From NCBI GenBank assembly GCA_038503035.1, contig JAVSML010024722.1, positions 561,332-625,331 of the forward strand: DNA of 64,000 nucleotides. Reading direction: 5' to 3'. Below the pieces are notes generated by a model that was not told the origin of the DNA, did no database searches, and was given only the letters and a program-made list of their open reading frames with translations. The first letter of the stretch is position 1; every line of letters begins with the position of its first letter. Shown piece by piece: positions 58,581 to 64,000 of this stretch. Both the position numbers and the translations under genes were made by a program. The DNA comes from Crocodylus rhombifer. Lineage: Eukaryota; Chordata; Crocodylia; Crocodylidae.

Positions 58581-59103
58581 TACCAAGCCACAGGTGGTGA
58601 GGTCTGGGCGTCACCTCAGGAGGCTTGAAAGAAGCCAGGAGGTCTCTCCAGGAAACTAAGTCAGAGGTCTAGGAATCAGGCAGAACATGGGATCAGGGGA
58701 GCTAGCCAGGCCAGGTATGCAAGAGGTGCGGCCAGCACCAGGTCAGGTATCCAGAGGTTCAGACAGAACGCAAGGTCAAGAGGACTAGGTCAGGTATCTA
58801 TCAGGTAGCCAGTCAGGTATCCATCACAGTCAGTAACTGCACAGTCCAAAGATGCAGCAGCCTAGGTACAAAATTGCACCTTGCTGCCCAGGCACTTCCC
58901 CTTCCATGGCAGGGGACATGGGAAGGGGTAAGAGGTCAGCTGACCCTGGCTGACCATTCTGGTGGCAGGAAATGGGCATACACCTACACTCAGGTGGAGG
59001 GTTTTGGCCACCTGAATCAGCTGCTATGTTCTGCTAGGGAGGTGGCAGACCAAGATGAGCTATTTTGCTGGACAGGCCAAGGCCCCAGGTTCAAGGCCTG
59101 ACA
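58581..59103 (-). repeat. 3' LTR of the chromovirus
   Basis: Shares ordered blocks with 62510-62975: AGAAGCCAGGA, GTCAGAGGTC, CAGGTATCCA, GCAGC-ACCTA-like, CCCTGGCTG, GCTGGACAGGCCAAGGCC and GCCTGACA. On the minus strand it starts TGTCAGGC. It is preceded by the polypurine tract at 59104-59118. Differences and indels between the two LTRs indicate an old insertion. Confidence 0.85.
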
Positions 59104-59118
59104 TTCTCCCGCCCCTTA
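59104..59118 (-). promoter_or_regulatory. Polypurine tract (plus-strand primer)
   Basis: On the minus strand AAGGGGCGGGAGAA ends exactly where the 3' LTR starts with TGTCAGG. This is the position and composition of the polypurine tract that primes second-strand synthesis in LTR retrotransposons. It fixes the LTR start. Confidence 0.8.
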
Positions 59119-59129
59119 AGAACCCCTGC

Positions 59130-59433
59130 CAGGGGGTGCCAGTCCAGATTTTCCCAGGTGGTCCCTGTTGAAGTCCCATACCAGACTTGGGGTATGGATG
59201 CTTTCTACAGGCTGCCATATGCATTCCTCTGTTCTGTACCCCTCTTAGTCTACTAGGTACTGGTGTCTTCCACACTGCCATCTTGAATGCAGGATCTCTT
59301 TGACCAAGTACTTTTCTTGGTTGTGGACCATTACAGGTGGTGGAGGAGGTTGGGCTTGGTGAGAGAGCAATTTGAAGGTGACTGAATCGATTTGTCGGGT
59401 GATACAGAAGAGGCCAATGTACCTGGGATCCAT
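59130..59433 (-). pseudogene. Chromovirus integrase tail and chromodomain relic
   Basis: Minus strand: DPRYIGLFCITRQIDSVTFK, then a proline stretch (QAQPPPPPV), then YLVKEILHSRWQCGRHQYLV, a stop, and further CIWQPVESIHTPSLVWDFN. The YxVExILxxR...YLVxWxGY...TWxPxxxI pattern is a chromodomain, as carried at the integrase C-terminus of chromoviruses. In this clade it is thought to guide integration to particular chromatin. One in-frame stop replaces the expected Trp after YLVD, and a frameshift may follow. Confidence 0.8.
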
Positions 59434-59755
59434 AGTTTAATAGTTTCATAGTTTGTAGGGTTGGAAGGAACCTGAGCAGATCATTGAGTCCGACCTCCTG
59501 CCATGGCAGGAAAGAGTACTGGGGTCAAACGACCCCAGCAAGGTGTACATCTAGCCTCCTCTTAAAGGCACCCAGGGTAGGAGCCAGCACCACTTCGCTT
59601 GGAAGTTGGTTCCAGATCCTAGCCGCTCTGACCGTGAAGTAGCGCCTCCTGATATCTAGCCTAAATCTACCCTCTGCCAGCTTGTGACCATTATTCTTGG
59701 TCACTCCTGGTAGTGCTTGGGGGAAAAGGGACTGCCCCGATGCCTGCTGATCCCC
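59434..59755 (-). mobile_element. CR1 LINE 3' fragment inside the chromovirus integrase
   Basis: Minus strand: PGVTKNNGHKLAEGRFRLDI, RRRYFTVRAARIWNQLPSEV and APTLGAFKRRLDVHL, then the CR1 3' UTR and a tail of decayed octamers at 59434-59455. The protein and UTR closely resemble the CR1 at 38522, so both probably belong to one subfamily. The junctions fall within a Lys-Lys-Met...Asp-Pro-Arg stretch of the integrase relic. Confidence 0.9.
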
Positions 59756-60400
59756 CATTTTCTTTGTGCGCCAGTGAGTGTGGAGGTGTTCTGTTGACAA
59801 CCATGCTTTCTGTCCTGCTGAGAAAGGAGGCCTCTTGCCAGAATCAGGAAATGAACTGGGGGCAACAGTTAGAGGTTATATGGTCCAGGAGAGCATGAAG
59901 GCAAACCACATGGTTCTACCATAATTGGGCTGTCTCTTTGGCTGGGGGCAGACCTATGCATGGGATAAAATAGGCCGTTTTGATCAACTGGTTCATTACC
60001 ATCAAGATTATGGCATATCCATTGGATTCAGGCATCTCTACAATAAAGTCTAGGGAAATGGTGGGCCAGGGTCTGGAGGGAGAACAAGAAGAGCCCACAT
60101 GGTTTCTGTATGGTTTTTTTAGTACAGGTACAAAGATCACAGGAGTGGATGAGGTCTCAAACTGTCTCATGTAGGTGAGGCAATCAGAAGTATCAGGTAA
60201 CCAATCGATAAGTCTTTTCTGCTCATGGGCGACCCACTAAAAGTGACTTATGGGTTACATAGAGTATGGTCAGCCTGACCAGATCCAGAGGCACATAATC
60301 ACAATCCCAAGTGAATATGACACCCTCCCATATCTGATGGGGCTGCTGAGAGAAAACGGCTTGCTTCTCAGGGAGAATTTCTTCTCAGGTGGCAGCTTAA
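59756..60400 (-). pseudogene. Chromovirus integrase relic
   Basis: Minus strand: an N-terminal zinc-binding remnant (CDLCTCTK in one frame, about 60125-60160), then PWPTISLDFIVEMPESNGYA, IKTAYFIPCIGLPPAKETAQ (catalytic core start with the first Asp, about 59916-60075). Shortly after, the sequence jumps to GQKAWLSTEHLHTHWRTKKM, normally far downstream (C-terminal binding region), so the core with the second Asp and the Glu is deleted. The ORF then runs into the CR1 insertion. Confidence 0.8.
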
Positions 60401-60499
60401 AGTGGGGTCAGCAAGTCTATGGGTTGCATGGCAGTGATAGCATTGTGCAGTTTAAGATTAGGGCTTGGTTTGGCTGGCGTGTGCATGGGGCCAGCATCA

Positions 60500-60960
60500 G
60501 CAGCTTTTCTGGTCTTGGACCCAAGTAGGTATATTATTTGGAAATCAAAAATGGGACAAGAAAAGCACTTAGTGCAGCTGCCTCTGATTGAGAGCTTTTG
60601 CCTTGTGGAAGTATTCCAGATTTTTGTGGTTTCTGAGACCCTGTATGTTGTGTTGCACTCCTTCAAGGTAGTGTCATCATTCCCCAAAGGCCCTCTGGAT
60701 AGCCAAGAGTTCCCAATCCAGGACCTCATAATTCTGTTCTTCTGAGGTAAGTTTTCTGGAAAAGAAATCACAGCGATGTAGGGGCTGTTCTGGGCCCTGG
60801 TGTTGGGAGAGCACTGAGGAAGAAAATCCGTGTTTTTCTGTTCAAAGATGTCTGTGAATTCCTGGTATTTCCTGGGCCAAATGGGTTTTGGTATCTGGAG
60901 ACAGTGCCTTGGGGGCAGGGGGCTGCAGCTGGTGGCCTCTGGCTTAGATTGTAGCAGGGT
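60500..60960 (-). pseudogene. Chromovirus RT stub fused to the end of RNase H
   Basis: Minus strand: YQEFTDIFEQKNTDFLP (start of the RT region, about 60840-60880) is followed within about 100 bp by NYEVLDWELLAIQRAFGE and HYLEG, then HKNLEYF and FDFQIIYLLGSKTRKA (late RNase H, about 60510-60745). The whole RT palm with its catalytic Asp pair is therefore missing. The deletion probably removed well over 1 kb. This copy could never have reverse transcribed after the deletion. Confidence 0.8.
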
Positions 60961-60964
60961 CCAT

Positions 60965-61320
60965 CCCCTTGGCCTTTCAACAGTGTAGCTTGAGTTCAAG
61001 TGGACCTCCCAGGTTTTCCATCTGATTAGTGGGTTTGTGGTGTGCAAGCCAGGGAAACCCCAGGACCAAGGGGTAGTGTGGGGAGCAAATGGCCCCAAAG
61101 CATATGGTTTCCCCATCACCCAGGAGATTCATCTCAAGGGTGGTGTTTTTCCATTCCATGAGCTCTGAAGCCAGAGATGAGCCATCTACAGCCTCTATGG
61201 TTTCAGGTTTGTGTTGCTGCATTGGATTTGTAGTTCTTGTGTAATGTTTTTGTTTATGAAATTACTCACTGCTCCAGAATCCAGCAGGGCAGTCAGCACT
61301 GGCAATGAGCAGTTTTTGCC
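60965..61320 (-). pseudogene. Chromovirus aspartic protease relic
   Basis: Minus strand: LTALLDSGAVSNFINKNI (about 61250-61305) contains the DSG active-site motif of retropepsins. HYPLVLGFPWLAHHKPT (about 61025-61075) matches the VLGxPWLxxHxP-type C-terminal phrase of chromovirus proteases. The protease would mature Gag and Pol. The active-site motif survives although the rest of the element is dead. Confidence 0.82.
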
Positions 61321-61549
61321 CTGGGATTCAAAGGTGGGTGGATAACAGTAATTGTAGTTCTGTGGGCTAAGTTTGCCAGTTCAGGGGCTGTGGATGCCTT
61401 GGGGGCTTTGGAAGACCCCAAGCCAGTCTACTTCACTAGGCCTGAGATCATTCATTTACCTTGACCCCTTCTCTAGGGCCACATGGTGCACTTGCTTCCA
61501 GGGCACAAACATTGTAGCACCACTTCTGCTACTGGCAATGTTCTTATTC

Positions 61550-62457
61550 TTCTAGCAGGGGATGCTGGAGCCCCTGTCCACTGGTATGGGGGTTGGGAGC
61601 AACTGCAGCAGAGTGAGGCTGTGGAAGGGGCAACACCTCTTTGTTTTCCTTTGTGTGTTCCCAAAGGTTGAGATCAATCTGGATGGCCAAGTCCATGAGC
61701 GCATCAAAATCTGAGGGTGTTTCCACCGAAGCCAGGTCATCCTTGTTCTCCTCCTGCAGACCCCAGTGGAAATAATAGAGTTGGGCTGCCTCATGCTTAT
61801 CTTGCTGGGATCCTATGACCACAGCTGACTTCCTGCCCTTTGGGCAGGGGGCTGGACTCGATGATCTCCCGAGGTCCCTTCCAGCCCTGATGTCTATGAA
61901 ATCTATGAAATCATTCCACTGGGAGTCTGCTGTATAGCAGCAGAAGAGGGCAGCATAAACCATAACAGAATCTTCCCTCTGATGCAGGGACTGCAGTATG
62001 ATCTCTGTCATCTAGTTTGGAGAACAAGAATCTCCAAACATGACCATGAAGTTCTTGATGAATGCTCCCCCCATGTTGGAAGACCAAACTGTTGCGCTCT
62101 GCCAAAGGTGTGGTCTATTTCAGAACATCTTCTGTTATGAGATTAACCGCTAAGGTAACCCTTGCTGAGTCTGAGGAGTAAAACTTGGGATGGGCTATGA
62201 ATAGACTGTGACATTGCACAAGGAACCTATGGAAATGCAGCCAGTCACTGTTATACCTTTCTATTAAAGGGATGGGTAAGTGGGGTTCCAGACAAGGAGC
62301 CTTATATGTGGAAACCTTGCTGTATAGCTGGTGGACCTGGGAGTTGAGAGACTGATTTTTTGCCAATATCTGTTGATCCTGGTCTTCTAGCCATGTGAAG
62401 AGCATCTGTGTCAGCTGGTCTGGCCCAAGAGGGTCTGGGGGCCCTGGTATGGAGTCC
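61550..62457 (-). pseudogene. Chromovirus gag relic (Sushi-type)
   Basis: Minus strand, starting at a Met near 62457: MDSIPGPPDPLGPDQL, a coiled region (QDQQILAKNQSLNSQVHQLY), then PLIERYNSDWLHFHRFLVQC, SLFIAHPKFYSSDSARVTLA, and, beyond a CR1 insertion, EAAQLYYFHWGLQEENKDDL, PSDFDALMDLAIQIDLNLWE. The ERYxGDxxxFRxFLxQC and LIxLAIxIDxRL-type phrases are hallmarks of Sushi-class capsids, the source of mammalian domesticated genes such as PEG10 and RTL1. The zinc knuckle near 61490-61550 is unrecognisable. Frameshifts and the CR1 break the frame. Confidence 0.82.
61795..61911 (+). mobile_element. CR1 LINE 3' UTR fragment inside chromovirus gag
   Basis: CCCTTTGGGCAGGGGGCTGG, then GAGGTCCCTTCCAGCCCTGA, then TCTATGAAATCTATGAAAT is a CR1 3' UTR and tail in + orientation. 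It lies exactly between the gag segments ending WND and beginning EAAQL, with no obvious target duplication, as is usual for CR1. Its sequence closely matches the 3' UTR of the CR1 at 6728 (opposite orientation). Confidence 0.88.
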
Positions 62458-62509
62458 ATCTCTACATCAAGCCCCCTTTGCAATGTATGGTGGTCTGGGC
62501 AACTGGTCA

Positions 62510-62975
62510 TGCCAGGCCATAGGCAACCAAGTCTGGGGGTTACCTCAGATTCTGGAGAAGCCAGGAAGTCTGAAGACAGGAGATCTATCCAGAAAACCAC
62601 GTCAGAGGTCCAGAGGGTCAGACAGAATGCAGGGTTAGGGGGGCTAACAGGGTACCTATCCAGGAGGTCAGGCCAGAGCCAGTTCAGGTATCCAAAGGGT
62701 CGGTCAGAACATGAGATCGGGAGGCTAGCTGGGTTAGATATGCAAAGAGTCTATCAATCAATGGGTGCAGCAACCTACGTACAAGTGCCCAGACACTTAT
62801 ACGGGAAAAGTTAAGAAGTCATCTAGCCCTGGCTGCCTACTGTGGTAGCAATGAGGGGTGAACTGAGGTCCCAATGCAGGGCTCTAGCCACCTGAGTCTG
62901 TCCCAGTGTGCTGCTGGGAAGGTGGCAGCTTGGGTTGAGCTGCCATGCTGGACAGGCCAAGGCCATGGCCTGACA
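62510..62975 (-). repeat. 5' LTR of the chromovirus
   Basis: On the minus strand it runs from TGTCAGGCC (62975 leftward) to GGCCTGGCA (62510), that is TG...CA ends. It matches the 3' LTR in order over its whole length. The LTR of such elements carries the RNA polymerase II promoter and poly(A) signal, but no clear TATA box was picked out. A primer-binding site was not recognised just inside it. Confidence 0.85.
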
Positions 62976-64000
62976 CTCTCAGAGTAAGAATAGCTTTTTT
63001 TTTTCAGTTTAGCTTATACCCAACAAAAATAGATGAGATAAAACCATTAGTATTTCAGAATCTGATTGTTCACGAGATAGGTGTTGTACTGGCATCAGTA
63101 TGTCAGGTTGCATTTGTATTTTTACTTATATCAGTGTAACTCTTCCATGTTGGCAAGTCTAAATCCGAACCCAGGACAGTAGCAAAAAAATCAGTTGCCC
63201 TCTACTGGCTGTTCAGTCAACTCTGTGAAATGGCTGTGGGCTGCCTGACCTTCAATTTTCAAGACTACTCACTACACTGCAAATAAAATATGAAAAACTA
63301 TTTTTAAAGGCAAAATATTAATGCTACAAATATTTTAGGGAACTGTCTGAATAACTTGAATGAAGTGTTTAATGACCTCTCCCAACCCAGAGGAGAGTAG
63401 AGAGAAGAAATTAAGCGTTAGTGGTAAGTTAAAGCTGAAATCCCATAGGTGATGAGATATGGTCTGTTTGAAATAGTTACAGTTTCAGACTTTCTCTTCT
63501 ACAATCAGCGGGTGGAGACCAACATAATCCAATTAATTGTAATTCCCTTTTGTGGCACTGGTACAGGCATGAATGATACAGTAAGTCCATTGAAGTCTTA
63601 TCTTTGGTCAGATAATCCAAGTGGATTCACATTATGAAACTAGCTACAGTCCTTTGTAAGGTTATTAGGAACAGAATTGGGTTTACCAAACCAGAAGATA
63701 AACTAACTCTACACAAAAGCAAATGTTCTGTCCTTGATTTTTACACACGGGATCCACAAATACCTTATTTCAACATTAAAACACCTCTTTCTTCTGGCTC
63801 ATACCCCTGAACAGCTAAAACATGTGAATCTGTGTTCCTGACTTTCTGAAAACTGGGTTCTCAATTGCACAAAGATTTACTTGTTCACGTAATCCTTAGT
63901 CATGTGAGTATCCATGTGCCTACTAAAGTGAATAAAGAGTATTGATTAATCATATGAGTCAAATTTTGAAGAGTTGAGTTCCTAATTTTATTTTCCCTGC
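62976..64000. other. Intron without recognised genes
   Basis: AT-rich flank to the right of the chromovirus. A T-run lies at 62994-63004. Nothing else was recognised, and the next coding exon of the host gene was not found before the window ends. Confidence 0.5.

Larger units (their letters stand above)
58581..62975 (-). mobile_element. Ty3/gypsy chromovirus (Sushi-type) relic with both LTRs
   Basis: Two direct LTRs bound a minus-strand element: 5' LTR 62510-62975 and 3' LTR 58581-59103. Between them, in the usual gypsy order, lie relics of gag, protease, a stub of RT, the end of RNase H, integrase and a C-terminal chromodomain. The chromodomain and gag type place it with the Sushi-like vertebrate chromoviruses. 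At 4.4 kb, including two CR1 insertions (59434-59755 and 61795-61911), it is much shorter than a full element. The RT palm and the centre of integrase are deleted. No target duplication is certain (CTATC at 58575 and CTCTC at 62976 are possible). It is antisense to the host gene. Confidence 0.88.

Noticed and set aside
1..64000. CRISPR arrays, operons, prophage or bacterial defence systems
   Set aside because: No regularly spaced repeats and no dense coding. The spliced RhoGAP exon and amniote repeats show this is vertebrate nuclear DNA.

Overview
This is a window of amniote nuclear DNA, most likely from a crocodilian and possibly a turtle. It is AT-rich intronic sequence carrying CR1 LINEs with ATTCTATG-type 3' tails, MIR-like SINEs, DNA-transposon MITEs and two degraded Ty3/gypsy retrotransposons. 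There are no operons or bacterial features. All calls were made by eye, without database searches.

Only one host coding exon could be supported: positions 3531-3608 on the + strand. It is a 78-bp phase-1/phase-1 exon that encodes the arginine-finger segment of a RhoGAP domain (GIYRVSGN followed by LATIQKLRF). It best fits ARHGAP15, a Rac-directed GTPase-activating protein gene known for very large introns. Everything else reads as the introns on either side: at least 3.5 kb upstream and at least 60 kb downstream.

Layout of the repeats. 5.26-5.72 kb: a MITE-like fragment (copy A). 6.7-7.2 kb: CR1 3' end, minus strand. 11.2 kb: TIR element. 15.6-16.0 kb: tRNA-like SINE head and an unclassified repeat. 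17.35-21.01 kb: copy B of the 5.26-kb family, in opposite orientation, split by a 2.46-kb CR1 whose ORF2 has one nonsense codon and an intact-looking reverse transcriptase. 21.4-22.1 kb: a solo-LTR-like segment and a small inverted-repeat element. 24.7-26.05 kb: MIR-like copies, one split by a 492-bp TIR element. 29.7-30.2 kb: palindromic MITE and a MIR-like SINE. 36.25-36.66 kb: hAT-like MITE. 38.5-39.4 kb: CR1, minus strand.

43.5-50 kb: a minus-strand Ty3/gypsy relic with domain order gag-PR-INT-RT-RNase H, the order known for Gmr1-like elements. Inside it are a 780-bp hAT-like element in RNase H (perfect 8-bp duplication), two CR1 pieces and a ~60-bp repeat in the RT. 52.1-52.4 kb: a PIF/Harbinger-like MITE. 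58.6-63.0 kb: a minus-strand chromovirus (Sushi-type gypsy element) with both LTRs, gag, protease, integrase and chromodomain relics, but most of its RT deleted and two CR1 pieces inserted.

The repeats do not act together as a system. They record layered insertions into one giant intron. Both LTR elements lie antisense to the host gene.
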